Shown: positions 12,846-23,464 of the stretch, piece by piece
Layout of the letters: each line of letters opens with the position of its first letter
Position numbering within the stretch: position 1 is the first letter of the stretch
Assembly (NCBI RefSeq): GCF_016082275.1
Contig: NZ_MOWM01000001.1
Location: 62,001-126,000, forward strand
DNA length: 64,000 nucleotides
DNA from: Variovorax sp. E3
GTDB lineage: Bacteria > Pseudomonadota > Gammaproteobacteria > Burkholderiales > Burkholderiaceae_C
Direction of reading: 5' to 3'
Made by a program: the position numbers and the translations under genes
The notes under the pieces: model-generated
Seen by the model: only the letters and a program-made list of their open reading frames with translations
What the model was told of the DNA's origin: nothing
Database searches by the model: none

Positions 12846-14849
12846 ATGTCCAAAGACATCCACATCCACTCCAACCTGCATGTCCAGCTGTCCGAGCGCA
12901 CGCGCCAGCTGCAGACCGTTGCCGAAGCCCTGAAGACCGAGCTCTTCGGCATCGACGACATCATCGATCGCGTGATCGATTCGCTGCGCGCCTGGTATGT
13001 GCTGCCGCAGCTCATCAGCCGCCCCGTCATCGTCTGCCTCTGGGGCCTCACCGGCACCGGCAAGACGCAGCTGGTGCGCCGCCTGGCCCAGCACCTGGGC
13101 TTCTACGACCGCTTCATCGAAGTGCAGATGGACGGCTTCAGCCACGGCTCGGGCTACCACAGCCGCGGCTCGATCTCGGCCATGCTGGCCGCCTCGGGCA
13201 TTGCCGAAGGCACGCCGGGCATCCTGGTGCTGGACGAGTTCCAGCGCTTTCGCACGGTCGACGGCAACGGGCACGACGCCAAGGTCGAGCGCTACCAGGA
13301 CGTGTGGGCGCTGCTGTCCGACGGCCGCCTGCCGCCCGCGCTGTCGATGCTGCGCGAAATCGAGTCGTCGCTCGCGCAAGCCGAGTACGAACAAGACCGC
13401 GACGGCCCCGCCGACAAGAAGAAAGACGGCCACAAGAAGCGCAAGCTGCACCTGACGCCCTGGGAGGCCCGCGAGGTCAAGCGCTGCCTGAAGCTGCCCG
13501 ACACCCTGCTGCAGATCATGGCGTGGAAGCCCTCGCAGGTGCATGCGCGCCTGCGCGACTTCCGCGACTCGCAGCAGAGCTGGGAAACCGACTACAGCAA
13601 GCTGCTGGTGTTCGTTTCGGGCAACCTGGACGAGATGTACGCCGAGACCGCGCGCCGCGTGGAAGACTGCGACACCGACGCCGACATCTTCCATGCGCTG
13701 ACGAAGAAGCTCTCGGTCATCGACGTGAAGAAGGCGCTGGCCGAGCGCTTCCGCCCCGAGCAGATCGCGCGCCTGGGCAACAACCACGTGATCTACCCCT
13801 CGTTCAACCGCGCGACCTACGTGCGCCTGATCCTGTCGATCTGCGACCGCTACGTGGCCGAGATCCAGGAAAGCTCCGGCGTGCGCTTCGTGCTCGACGC
13901 GAGCGTGTACGAGCAGATCTACGCCAACGCCGTGTTCCCGGCGCAGGGCACGCGCCCGCTGTTCTCGTCGATCCACGCGATCCTGAGCGCCACGCTGGTC
14001 AACGCCGCACTGTGGGCGCTGGAGCAAGGCGCCAACGGCAGCGAGCCGGTGTGGCTCACGCTGGACGCGGGTGCCTCCTGCATCCAGGCCAGGTACCGCA
14101 AGGCGCGCCGCCAATTTCCGGTTTCGCTGGAACTGAACCGCCTCAAGCAGCGCTCGAGCGAGGACTTCCGCGCCCTGCTCGCCGTGCACGAGGCGGGCCA
14201 CGGCGTGGTCTACGGGCTGCTGTTCGGCCGCGCGCCGCAGGAGATCAAGATCAACGTGGCCTCGTTCGAGGGCGGCTACAACAGCTACGAGCAGCGCAAG
14301 GCCTGGTCCAAGGAGAACCTGCGCGACCGCATCTGCGTGAGCCTGGCGGGCCGCGCCGCCGAGCAGCTGGTGTTCGGCGAGCAGGCCTGCACCTCGGGCG
14401 CCACGCAGGACGTCATGCAGGCCACGGCCCAGGCGGCGCAGTACGTGCGCCACTTCGCCTTCGGCACGCGCCTGAGCCGCACCGACGTCTCGACCGAGGC
14501 GAACGAGCACGTCAACACCGACGTGGCCGCGACCGACCCCGAGATCGAGGCCCTGCTGGCGCAGGAGCTGGCCCGCGCGCTCGCGCTGCTCGGCACGCAC
14601 ACGCCGGCGCTGATGGCGGTGGTCGACGCGCTGATGCGCGACGGCTCGATCGCGCCGGCCGAACTGGCCGCCATGCTCGACCTGCCGGACCCGGCAACGA
14701 CCGGCGCGGGCGCATCGACCGACGCCTATTCGGCGCTGCTGGCGGGCTTTCGCGCCCGCCATGCCGACCTGCAGCTTCCGGCGCCCGCCAAGGGCGCCGG
14801 GGCGGCCATTCCCGCCAGCGCGGCCCGCGTGCTGCGCGCCATCGCCTGA
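12846..14849 (+). CDS. Soluble AAA+ ATPase fused to an FtsH-like M41 zinc metalloprotease domain
   Basis: A 667-residue protein with two recognisable parts. Residues about 30-390 are a Clp/HslU-type AAA+ module: FGIDDIIDRVIDSL, Walker A GLTGTGKT (67-74), Walker B ILVLDEF (126-132), a sensor-1-like VFVSGN (255-260) and a sensor-2-like GTRPLFSSI (368-376). A charged Lys-rich insert sits near 186-201. Residues about 435-600 resemble the FtsH peptidase: HEAGH (448-452), the AGRAAEQLVFG segment, and TSGATQDVMQAT with Asp522 as likely third zinc ligand. FtsH itself has membrane helices and a different AAA class; I see no signal peptide or membrane helix here. It is therefore probably a cytosolic ATP-driven protease or a regulatory relative. 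The substrate is unknown. argA follows 29 bp downstream. Confidence 0.85.
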   Translation: MSKDIHIHSNLHVQLSERTRQLQTVAEALKTELFGIDDIIDRVIDSLRAWYVLPQLISRPVIVCLWGLTGTGKTQLVRRLAQHLGFYDRFIEVQMDGFSHGSGYHSRGSISAMLAASGIAEGTPGILVLDEFQRFRTVDGNGHDAKVERYQDVWALLSDGRLPPALSMLREIESSLAQAEYEQDRDGPADKKKDGHKKRKLHLTPWEAREVKRCLKLPDTLLQIMAWKPSQVHARLRDFRDSQQSWETDYSKLLVFVSGNLDEMYAETARRVEDCDTDADIFHALTKKLSVIDVKKALAERFRPEQIARLGNNHVIYPSFNRATYVRLILSICDRYVAEIQESSGVRFVLDASVYEQIYANAVFPAQGTRPLFSSIHAILSATLVNAALWALEQGANGSEPVWLTLDAGASCIQARYRKARRQFPVSLELNRLKQRSSEDFRALLAVHEAGHGVVYGLLFGRAPQEIKINVASFEGGYNSYEQRKAWSKENLRDRICVSLAGRAAEQLVFGEQACTSGATQDVMQATAQAAQYVRHFAFGTRLSRTDVSTEANEHVNTDVAATDPEIEALLAQELARALALLGTHTPALMAVVDALMRDGSIAPAELAAMLDLPDPATTGAGASTDAYSALLAGFRARHADLQLPAPAKGAGAAIPASAARVLRAIA

Positions 14850-14878
14850 CATTTTCCGAGTCAGGCAAACGACGTCTC

Positions 14879-16246
14879 ATGAATGCACAATCACGCCCCA
14901 TGTCCACCGTCTTCAATTTCACCTTCGTGCCCTGGTTCCGCTCGGTCGCGCCCTACATTCACACGCATCGCGGTAAGACTTTCGTGGTCGGGCTGGCGGG
15001 TGAGGCGATCGCGGCGGGCAAGCTGCAGAACATCGCGCAAGACCTGGCGCTGATCCAGAGCATGGGCGTCAAGATCGTGCTGGTGCACGGCTTCCGTCCG
15101 CAGGTCAACGAGCAGCTCGCGGCCAAGGGCCATGAGGCGAAGTACTCGCACGGCATCCGCATCACCGACGAGGTGGCGCTGGACTCCGCGCAAGAGGCCG
15201 CCGGCCAGTTGCGCTACGAGATCGAGGCCGCCTTCAGCCAGGGCCTGCCGAACACGCCGATGGCCGGCTCGACGGTGCGCATGATCTCGGGCAACTTCAT
15301 CACCGCGCGCCCCGTGGGCGTGGTCGACGGGGTGGACTTCAAGCACTCGGGCCTGGTGCGCAAGGTGGACGCGGCGGGCATTCGCCGCACCTTGGACTTC
15401 GGCGCGATGGTGCTCATGTCGCCCTTCGGCTTCTCGCCGACCGGCGAGGCCTTCAACCTGACGATGGAAGAGGTGGCCACCAGCGTCGCCATCTCGCTGC
15501 AGGCCGACAAGCTGATCTTCCTGACGGAAATTCCGGGCATCCGCATGGACAGCGAGCTGCCCGAAAGCGAAGACAACCCGATCGACACCGAGCTGCCGCT
15601 GGACGCCGCCGAAAAGCTGCTCGCCTCGCTGCCGCCGCCGCAGAAGCCGACCGACACGGCCTTCTACCTGCAGCACTGCGTGAAGGCCTGCAAGGCCGGC
15701 GTGGAGCGCAACCACATCCTGCCGTTCGCGCTCGACGGCTCGCTGCTGCTCGAGGTGTACGTGCACGACGGCGTCGGCACCATGGTGATCGACGAAAAAC
15801 TCGAGAGCCTGCGCGAAGCCACGGTGGACGACATCGGCGGCATCCTGCAGCTGATCGAACCCTTCGAGCGCGACGGCACGCTGGTCAAGCGCGACCGCAA
15901 CGAGATCGAGCGCGACGTGGGCCACTACACGGTAATCGAGCACGACGGCGTGATCTTCGGCTGCGCGGCGCTGTACCCCTACCCCGAGGAACGCACCGCC
16001 GAGATGGCCGCGCTCACGGTGTCGCCGCACACGCAGTCGCAAGGCGACGGCGAACGCATCCTCAAGCGCATCGAGCACCGCGCCAAGGCCATGGGCCTGG
16101 ACAGCATCTTCGTGCTTACCACGCGCACCATGCACTGGTTCCTCAAGCGGGGCTTCCAGCAGGTCAACCCCGACTGGCTGCCCGAAGCCCGCAAGCGCAA
16201 GTACAACTGGGACCGCAAGAGCCAGGTGCTGGTCAAGAAGATCTGA
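14879..16246 (+). CDS. argA: Amino-acid N-acetyltransferase ArgA (N-acetylglutamate synthase)
   Basis: A 455-residue protein that makes N-acetylglutamate from acetyl-CoA and glutamate, the first step of arginine synthesis. The N-terminal two thirds is an amino-acid-kinase-like fold (FVVGLAGEAIAAGKLQNIAQ, IVLVHGFRPQVNEQL, TVRMISGNF), which in this family binds the arginine feedback inhibitor. The C-terminal GNAT domain carries AEMAALTVSPHTQSQGDGER and FVLTTRTMHWFLKRGF. The start at 14879 gives MNAQSRPMSTVFNF; the Met at 14900 is a possible alternative. It lies 29 bp after the AAA+/M41 gene on the same strand and may be co-transcribed. Confidence 0.95.
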   Translation: MNAQSRPMSTVFNFTFVPWFRSVAPYIHTHRGKTFVVGLAGEAIAAGKLQNIAQDLALIQSMGVKIVLVHGFRPQVNEQLAAKGHEAKYSHGIRITDEVALDSAQEAAGQLRYEIEAAFSQGLPNTPMAGSTVRMISGNFITARPVGVVDGVDFKHSGLVRKVDAAGIRRTLDFGAMVLMSPFGFSPTGEAFNLTMEEVATSVAISLQADKLIFLTEIPGIRMDSELPESEDNPIDTELPLDAAEKLLASLPPPQKPTDTAFYLQHCVKACKAGVERNHILPFALDGSLLLEVYVHDGVGTMVIDEKLESLREATVDDIGGILQLIEPFERDGTLVKRDRNEIERDVGHYTVIEHDGVIFGCAALYPYPEERTAEMAALTVSPHTQSQGDGERILKRIEHRAKAMGLDSIFVLTTRTMHWFLKRGFQQVNPDWLPEARKRKYNWDRKSQVLVKKI

Positions 16247-16287
16247 CCGGCCGCTGAAAGCACAACGCCACGAAGGAGACCGCAGCC

Positions 16288-16926
16288 ATGACACTCGCCA
16301 CCGCCCTGCTCTTCGCCATCGTGGCCTTCGCGGCCATCGCCACGCCCGGGCCCACGGTGCTGCTGGCGCTGAGCAACGGCTCGCGCCACGGCGTGCGCCG
16401 CGCGCTGCCGGGCATGCTCGGCGCGGTGCTGTCGGACTTCGTGCTGGTGGGCGCCGTGGCGCTCGGCCTGGGCGCGCTGCTGGCGGCGTCGGAGTTCTGG
16501 TTCTCGATGCTCAAGTGGGTCGGCGCCGCGTACCTTGCGTGGCTGGGGCTGCGCATGCTGCGCTCCAAGGGCGGCTTCCACCTGCCGGCCGCCGATGCCG
16601 CGCCTTCCGTCGACGCGGGCGAGCGCCGGCGCATCTTCTTCAAGTCCTTCCTGGTGGCGGTGACCAACCCCAAGGGCTACATCTTCTGCTCGGCGCTGCT
16701 GCCGCAGTTCATCGACCCGACGGCTGCGCAGGCGCCGCAGTACCTCGTCATTGCGCTGATCTTCGCGGCGCTCGACATGTCGGTGATGCTGGCCTACGCC
16801 TTCGTCGGTGCCCGCGCGATCCGGCTGCTGACCGTGTCGGCCACGCGCTGGATCGACCGCGCCTGCGGCGGCATGCTGCTGGCGCTGGCGGGTTCGCTGG
16901 CCTTCTACCGACGCAGCGCCACCTGA
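16288..16926 (+). CDS. LysE/RhtB-family amino acid exporter
   Basis: A 212-residue inner-membrane protein with about six hydrophobic helices. The N-terminal signature FAAIATPGPTVLLALSNGSRHG is the conserved ATPGP motif of LysE/RhtB exporters. SFLVAVTNPKGYIFCSALLPQF with its conserved NPK is also typical. These carriers export amino acids such as lysine, threonine or homoserine lactone. The gene has a good ribosome site (AAGGAG) and follows argA by 41 bp; the substrate cannot be assigned. It converges with the oxidoreductase gene. Confidence 0.9.
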   Translation: MTLATALLFAIVAFAAIATPGPTVLLALSNGSRHGVRRALPGMLGAVLSDFVLVGAVALGLGALLAASEFWFSMLKWVGAAYLAWLGLRMLRSKGGFHLPAADAAPSVDAGERRRIFFKSFLVAVTNPKGYIFCSALLPQFIDPTAAQAPQYLVIALIFAALDMSVMLAYAFVGARAIRLLTVSATRWIDRACGGMLLALAGSLAFYRRSAT

Positions 16927-16944
16927 GTCATCAAGCCGCCGCGT

Positions 16945-17954
16945 TCAGGCGGCGAGCAGGTCGACCACGATCCGGCCCTGGGCCCGGCCCGACTCGACGA
17001 TTTCGTGGGCCGACGTGGCCTCGTCGAGCGTGAAGCGGCGCGCATCCATCAGCGGCACGAGCTGGCCCGCTTCCACCAGCCGTGTCGCGGCCTCCAGGAT
17101 CTCGCCGTGGTGCGCGCGGCCACGGCCCGTGAGCATCGGCAGCAGCGTGAACACGCCCGAATAGGTGGCGGCGCGAAACGACAGCGGCGCCAGCTTGTGC
17201 GTGCCCCAGCCGAGGCAGCTGACCACATGGCCGCCGTAGTGGCGCGCAGCGGCGAACGAGCGTCGAGCACCGCGCCGCCGACCGTGTCGTAGACCACGTC
17301 GAAGCCTTCGCCCCCCGTGTGCCGCGCAACGTAGTCGTCGACCGATGTCGCCGTGTAGTCGATCGGCGTCGCGCCGAAACGGCGGATAGTTTGCGCATGC
17401 GCCGGCGCGCCGGTCGCGAACACCTCGGCGCCCAGCGCACGCGCCAGCTGCACCGCCATGTGCCCGACGCCGCCCGCGCCGCCATGCACCAGCACCGATT
17501 GCCCGCGCTGCGTCTTCGCCCGGTCCACCAGCCCTTCGTAGGCCGTGATGAACACCAGCGGCAAGCCCGCGGCCTCGCGCATGCTCAGGTTGTGCGGCTT
17601 CAGCGCGAGCAGGTCGGCATCGACCGCCGCGTATTCCGCCAGCGTGCCCTGCAACCCGCCGATGCCGCCGGCCAGGCCGTAGACCTCGTCGCCGCGCTTG
17701 AACCTCGCCACGCCGGGGCCGACCGCCTCGACCACGCCCGCCAGGTCCATGCCGAGCACCGAAGGCAGCGGCTGCCGCGCGTGCGCCGCCTGTCCGGCGC
17801 GGACCTTGGTGTCGAGCGGGTTGACGCCGCTGGCGTGGATGCGCACCAGCACCTCGCCCTGGGCCGGCACGGGCCGGGCGAGTTCGGTGACCCGCAAGGG
17901 CTGGCCGATGGCGTCGACGACGGCGGCGCGCATGAGGGATGAGGAGCTGGTCAT
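16945..17954 (-). CDS. Zinc-type/quinone oxidoreductase of the MDR family (apparent frameshift)
   Basis: About 336 residues of the medium-chain dehydrogenase/quinone reductase family, predicted to use NADPH to reduce quinones or enones. The N-terminal GroES-like domain shows GEVLVRIHASGVNPLDTKVR and LGMDLAGVVEAVGPGV. The Rossmann half has VLVHGGAGGVGHMAVQLARA. The cysteine ligands of zinc dehydrogenases are not evident, which favours a zinc-free quinone reductase. One base is lost near 17259: the frame ends at VGGAVLDA and resumes as FAAARHYGGHVVSCLGWG. I chose the ATG at 17954, because the longer frame to 18047 runs through the operator region. The gene is divergent from a LysR regulator. 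Confidence 0.9.
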
Positions 17955-17970
17955 TGCGAAATTCCTTGAA

Positions 17971-18009
17971 GTTGTGTGATCGATGGAGCGATTGTTCGAT
18001 CTACACAAC
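17971..18009. promoter_or_regulatory. Inverted repeat in the oxidoreductase/LysR intergenic region
   Basis: GTTGTGTGATCGA (17971-17983) faces TCGATCTACACAAC (17996-18009). The arms are complementary over 13 positions with one extra base, separated by 12 bp. The pair sits between the divergent starts at 17954 and 18050. LysR-type regulators typically bind such interrupted dyads between their own gene and the target, so this is a good operator candidate. Confidence 0.6.
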
Positions 18010-18049
18010 TGCAAGTAAATTGACAGAACTGCAGTCGTATCATTCAAAA

Positions 18050-18925
18050 ATGAATGAATCGCCCGCCGCCTCCATGGAATGGAGCGACATCAAGGTCTTT
18101 CTCGCCATCGCCCGCACCGGCACACTCATGGCCGCCGCCCGGCAGACCGGCCAGTCGCAGCCGACCATGGGCCGGCGGCTCAAGGCGCTCGAGGCCAGCC
18201 TGTCGCTCACGCTGTTCCAGCGCACCAGCGACGGCTTTGTGCTCACGGCCGAGGGCGAATCGGTGCTCGGCCATGCCGAGCGCATGGAAGAACAGGCGCT
18301 GGCCTTCCAGCGCGAACTCGAGGGCCGCGAGCAGCGGCTCGAAGGCGCGCTGCGCGTGTCGTCGTCCGACTGGTTCGGCGTGTACGTGCTGTCGCCGATG
18401 CTGGCGGGTTTTCTCAGGCAGCACCCGGGCGTGAGCATCGAGCTGCTGACCGATGCGCGCCTCTTGAACCTCGCACGGCGCGAGGCCGACCTGGTGTTTC
18501 GCATCCAGCCCTTCGACGAGCCCTACATCCTCCAGCGCAAGCTGATGCACATGGACTACGCGCTGTACGCGGCCGCCGGCCAGCCGCACCCGGTGGCGGG
18601 CGACGGCGAAGGCTGCGCGCTGGTCACGCTCGACGTCGCCTACCGCGACTTCCCCGACGCCGTGTGGCTGCGCCGCATGCTGCCCAAGGCCCGCACCGCC
18701 TTCGGCAGCAACAACCGCGAGGCCCAGGCGCGGCTGTGCGCCGCCGGCATCGGCCTGGCCGTGCTGCCCGTGGCGCTGGGCGGCCAGACGCCGGGCATCG
18801 AGCGTGTCGAGCTGGGCGAGCCGCCGCCCGGACGCGACGTGTGGCTGGGCTACCACCAGGACCTGCGGCGCCTGGCCCGGCTGCGCGCGCTGGTCGACCG
18901 CACCATCGAGTCCCTGGCGTCATGA
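18050..18925 (+). CDS. LysR-family transcriptional regulator
   Basis: A 291-residue LysR-type regulator. The N-terminal winged helix shows MEWSDIKVFLAIARTGTLMA and the recognition region RQTGQSQPTMGRRLKALEAS. The effector-binding half includes GALRVSSSDWFGVYVLSPML and the C-terminal AGIGLAVLPVALG. It is divergent from the quinone oxidoreductase gene with a dyad between them, so it probably controls that gene in response to an electrophile or redox signal; this is inferred from arrangement. The start at 18050 is chosen because the longer frame lies inside the shared promoter. Confidence 0.92.
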   Translation: MNESPAASMEWSDIKVFLAIARTGTLMAAARQTGQSQPTMGRRLKALEASLSLTLFQRTSDGFVLTAEGESVLGHAERMEEQALAFQRELEGREQRLEGALRVSSSDWFGVYVLSPMLAGFLRQHPGVSIELLTDARLLNLARREADLVFRIQPFDEPYILQRKLMHMDYALYAAAGQPHPVAGDGEGCALVTLDVAYRDFPDAVWLRRMLPKARTAFGSNNREAQARLCAAGIGLAVLPVALGGQTPGIERVELGEPPPGRDVWLGYHQDLRRLARLRALVDRTIESLAS

Positions 18926-18956
18926 GGCCGCCACCCCGTCGCCGATAATCCCGGGC

Positions 18957-20177
18957 ATGAATCCCTTGCTCTCCAGGTTGCAGCCCTATCCCTTCGAGCG
19001 GCTGAAGCAACTGTTCGCGGGCGTCACGCCCAACCCTGAATTTCCCGCCATCAGCCTGGGCATCGGCGAACCCAAGCACGCGACGCCGGCGTTCATCAAG
19101 GAAGCCCTGAGCGCCAGCCTCGGCGCGCTGGCCGCCTACCCGGCCACCGCCGGCGACCTGAAGCTGCGCACCGCCTTCACCGACTGGCTGCAAACGCGCT
19201 ACAGCCTGGCGCTCGACCCCGCCACGCAGGTGCTGCCGGTCAACGGCTCGCGCGAAGCGCTGTTCTCGCTGGCGCAGACCGTGATCGACGCCACCGTGTC
19301 GCCGCAGCCGGTGGTGATTTCGCCCAACCCGTTCTATCAAATCTACGAGGGCGCGGCCCTGCTCTCGGGCGCCGAGCCGTACTACGTGCCGAGCGTGCCC
19401 GCGCGCAATTTCGCGGTCGACTGGGACAGCGTGCCGGAAGCCATCTGGGCCCGCACGCAGCTGGTGTTCGTCTGCTCGCCGGGCAACCCGACCGGCGCCG
19501 TGATGTCGCTGGACGAGTGGCAAAAGCTCTTTGCCCTGTCGGACCGCCATGGCTTCGTGATCGCGGCCGACGAGTGCTACAGCGAGATCTACTTCCGCGA
19601 CGAGCCCCCCCTGAGCGGCCTGGAAGCCTCGGTGAAGCTCGGCCGCCCCGACTTCAGGAACCTGATCGCGCTGACCTCGCTTTCCAAGCGCAGCAACGTG
19701 CCCGGCCTGCGCAGCGGCTTCGTGGCCGGCGACGCGGCCATCATCAAGAAGTTTCTGCTCTACCGCACCTACCACGGCAGCGCCATGAGCGGCACCGTGG
19801 GCGCGGCCAGCATCGCGGCCTGGGGCGACGAGACCCACGTGGTCGAGAACCGCGCCAAGTACCGCGCCAAGTTCGCGGCCGTCACGCCGCTGCTGGAGCC
19901 CGTGCTCGACGTGCGCCTGCCCGACGCCAGTTTCTACCTCTGGGCCGGCGTGCCCGAAGTGTGGGCTGGCGACGACGAAGCCTTCGCCCGCGCGCTCTAC
20001 GCTCAATACAATGTCACGGTTCTGCCGGGGAGCTATCTGGCGCGTGACACGGGCCACAGCGCCAACCCCGGCCGGGGCCGCATCCGCATGGCGCTGGTGG
20101 CCGAAACCACCGAGTGCGTCGAGGCCGCCGAACGCATCGTCCGCTTCTGCAACGACAACGCGCAAGGCCGCCGCTGA
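18957..20177 (+). CDS. dapC: Succinyldiaminopimelate transaminase DapC
   Basis: A 406-residue class I aminotransferase. Its motifs are [58 protein letters not shown] and the PLP lysine in [17 protein letters not shown]. The protein matches DapC, which makes N-succinyl-LL-diaminopimelate from the 6-oxo precursor in lysine and peptidoglycan synthesis. The assignment is supported by dapD 40 bp downstream and dapE further on. A GATAAT -10-like box lies about 10 bases before the start. Confidence 0.94.
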   Translation: MNPLLSRLQPYPFERLKQLFAGVTPNPEFPAISLGIGEPKHATPAFIKEALSASLGALAAYPATAGDLKLRTAFTDWLQTRYSLALDPATQVLPVNGSREALFSLAQTVIDATVSPQPVVISPNPFYQIYEGAALLSGAEPYYVPSVPARNFAVDWDSVPEAIWARTQLVFVCSPGNPTGAVMSLDEWQKLFALSDRHGFVIAADECYSEIYFRDEPPLSGLEASVKLGRPDFRNLIALTSLSKRSNVPGLRSGFVAGDAAIIKKFLLYRTYHGSAMSGTVGAASIAAWGDETHVVENRAKYRAKFAAVTPLLEPVLDVRLPDASFYLWAGVPEVWAGDDEAFARALYAQYNVTVLPGSYLARDTGHSANPGRGRIRMALVAETTECVEAAERIVRFCNDNAQGRR

Positions 20178-20217
20178 CCCGCGCCCCTGCTCCCATTTTT
20201 CACACGAGACCTTCTCC

Positions 20218-21042
<825 letters not shown>

Positions 21043-21110
21043 TCGCCCCTCTCGCCAGAGAGCCGATCCTTTTCCCCTGAGAGAACAACAGCACCCGAGG
21101 AGAGAGACCG

Positions 21111-22260
21111 ATGAACATGATGGAGCGAATTCTTCGTTTGATGGCCGAGCGCAAGCCTCCGACATCTACCTCTCGGCCCACTCCCCGGTGCTGATCCGCA
21201 TCAACGGCAACTGCGTGCCCATCAACGCGCAGGTGCTGCCGGCCGCCGCGCCGCTGACCCTGCTGAGCGAGGTGGTGCCCGCCGCCCGCGTGCAGGAGCT
21301 GGAGACCACGGGCGAGCTCAACATGGCGCTGGCCCTCGAGGGCGCCGGCAACTACCGCATCAGCGCCATGCGCCAGCGCGGCACCTACGCGGTGGTGGTG
21401 CGCTACATCAGCCCCACCATCCCGAGCTTTGCCGACCTGAACCTGCCCGACATCCTGAAGACGCTCATCATGGAAAAGCGCGGGCTGATCCTGATGGTGG
21501 GCGCCACCGGCGCGGGCAAGACCACCACGCTGGCCTCGATGCTGGACTACCGCAACGAGAACGCCAGCGGCCACATCATCACGGTCGAAGAGCCGATCGA
21601 GTTCACGTTCACCAACAAGAAGTCGCTGGTGAACCAGCGCGACGTGGGCAGCGACACCGCGTCGCTGCAGGTGGCGCTGAAGAACGCGCTGCGCCAGGCG
21701 CCCGACGTGATCCAGATCGGCGAAATCCGCGACCGCGAGACCATGACGGCCGCCATTTCCTACGCGCAGTCGGGCCACCTGTGCGTGGCCACGCTGCACG
21801 CCAACAACAGCTACCGCGCGCTGAACCGCATCCTGAGCTTCTACCCGGTCGAGGTGCGCTCCACCCTGCTGGGCGACCTGGGCGGCGCGCTGCGCGCCAT
21901 CGTGTCGCAGCGCCTGCTGCGCACGCCGGCCGCGCCCGCGTGCCTGCGCTGGAGGTCTTGCTCAACACCGCGCTGGTGGCCGAGCTGATCGAGAAGGGCG
22001 ACTTCTCGGGCGTCAAGGAGGCCATGGAAAAGTCGATGGCCGACGGCTCGCAGACCTTCGAGGAAGACATTGCCCGCCTCGTGACCGAGGAGCGCGTGAG
22101 CCGCGAAGAAGGCCTGGCCCAGGCCGACTCGCCCACCAACCTGATGTGGCGCCTGCAGAACCGCGCCGCGCCCAAGCAGCATGTCGACGATCGCTCCCTG
22201 ACGGACCAGATCGACGAACAACCCACCTTTACCGACATCACGCTAGACGTGAAGTTCTGA
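21111..22260 (+). CDS. pilU: Type IV pilus retraction ATPase PilU/PilT-like (two apparent frameshifts)
   Basis: About 383 residues when joined. The N-terminal [20 protein letters not shown] segment, Walker A GATGAGKT, the Asp box [22 protein letters not shown] and the His box [13 protein letters not shown] identify a PilT/PilU hexameric ATPase that powers pilus retraction. The opening and length fit PilU better than PilT. Bases are missing near 21155 (AAGGCC reads AAGCC) and near 21928 (after QRLLRTP); restoring one base each gives an unbroken protein ending in [11 protein letters not shown]. It lies between dapD and dapE on the same strand, with a clear ribosome site (GAGGAGAGAG). No other pilus genes are in the window. 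Confidence 0.88.
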
Positions 22261-22285
22261 ACCAGCCTCCCCGGCCTTTCCCCCG

Positions 22286-23464
22286 ATGTCCCGTACGCTC
22301 CAGCTCGCCGAACAACTCATCTCGCGCCCCTCCGTCACCCCGGACGACGCGGGCTGCCAACAGATCCTGGGCGAGCGGCTGGCGCAACTGGGCTTCACGC
22401 TGGAAACCATCGAGAGCGGCCCGGCCGACTTTCGCGTGACCAACCTGTGGGCGGTGCGCCGGCCCGCGAACACCAAGCCCACCAAGACGCTGGTCTTCGC
22501 CGGTCACACCGACGTGGTGCCCACCGGCCCCGTCGAGCAATGGACCAGCCACCCGTTCACGCCCACCCACCGCGACGGCAAGCTCTACGGCCGCGGCGCC
22601 TGCGACATGAAGACCTCGGTGGCCGCGTTCGTGACCTCCATCGAAGACTTTCTGCAGGCCGTGCCCGAGCCCCGGCTCACGCTCGCGCTGCTGCTCACCA
22701 GCGATGAAGAAGGCCCCGGCGTCGACGGCACCGTGGTCGTGTGCAACACGCTGGCCGCGCGCGGCGAGGTCATCGACTACTGCATCGTCGGCGAGCCTAC
22801 GGCGGTGGAGCGCTGCGGCGACATGATCAAGAACGGCCGCCGCGGCACCATGAGCGGCAAGCTCACGGTCAAGGGCGTGCAGGGCCACATCGCCTACCCG
22901 CACCTGGCCAAAAACCCGGTGCACGCGGTGGCGCCCGCGCTGGCCGAGCTGGTGGCCCTGAACGCCGCCGGCGGCTGGGACGCCGCGAGCAACCCCTACT
23001 TCCAGCCGACCAGCTGGCAGATCAGCAATTTCCACTCGGGCACGGGCGCGAGCAACGTGATTCCGGGCAGCGCGGTGATCGACTTCAACTTCCGCTTCTC
23101 GACCGAATCGACGCCCGAATCGCTGCAGCAGCGCGTGCACGCCGTGCTCGACGCCCACAACGTCGAGTACACGCTGGCCTGGACCATCGGCGGCCTGCCC
23201 TTCCTGACCACGCCGGGCGAGCTCGTCACGGCCGTGCAGGGCGCCATCCGCGACGAGACCGGCATCGAGACCGAGCTGTCGACCAGCGGCGGCACCAGCG
23301 ACGCGCGCTTCATCGCCAAGATCTGCAAGCAGGTGGTCGAGCTGGGCCCGGTGAACGCCAGCATCCACAAGATCGACGAGCACATCGACGTGGCCGAGAT
23401 CGAGACGCTGAAGAACATCTACGTGCGCACCCTGAAGCAGCTCGACGCTGCCCTGTCGGCATGA
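22286..23464 (+). CDS. dapE: Succinyl-diaminopimelate desuccinylase DapE
   Basis: A 392-residue M20 metallohydrolase that releases succinate from N-succinyl-LL-diaminopimelate. Metal-binding motifs are visible: [12 protein letters not shown] (His, Asp), [14 protein letters not shown] (Asp), [12 protein letters not shown] (catalytic Glu-Glu) and IVGEPT (Asp/Glu region). The dimerisation insert and the C-terminal [10 protein letters not shown] are also typical. The stop overlaps the prmB start (ATGA). With dapC and dapD upstream, three consecutive steps of the succinylase branch are encoded within 5 kb. Confidence 0.97.
   Translation: MSRTLQLAEQLISRPSVTPDDAGCQQILGERLAQLGFTLETIESGPADFRVTNLWAVRRPANTKPTKTLVFAGHTDVVPTGPVEQWTSHPFTPTHRDGKLYGRGACDMKTSVAAFVTSIEDFLQAVPEPRLTLALLLTSDEEGPGVDGTVVVCNTLAARGEVIDYCIVGEPTAVERCGDMIKNGRRGTMSGKLTVKGVQGHIAYPHLAKNPVHAVAPALAELVALNAAGGWDAASNPYFQPTSWQISNFHSGTGASNVIPGSAVIDFNFRFSTESTPESLQQRVHAVLDAHNVEYTLAWTIGGLPFLTTPGELVTAVQGAIRDETGIETELSTSGGTSDARFIAKICKQVVELGPVNASIHKIDEHIDVAEIETLKNIYVRTLKQLDAALSA

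Noticed and set aside
12638..14878. A long N-terminal extension of argA through the AAA+/M41 gene
   Set aside because: The frame is open only because of base composition. ArgA homology starts at 14879, and the overlapping frame encodes the well-conserved protease.
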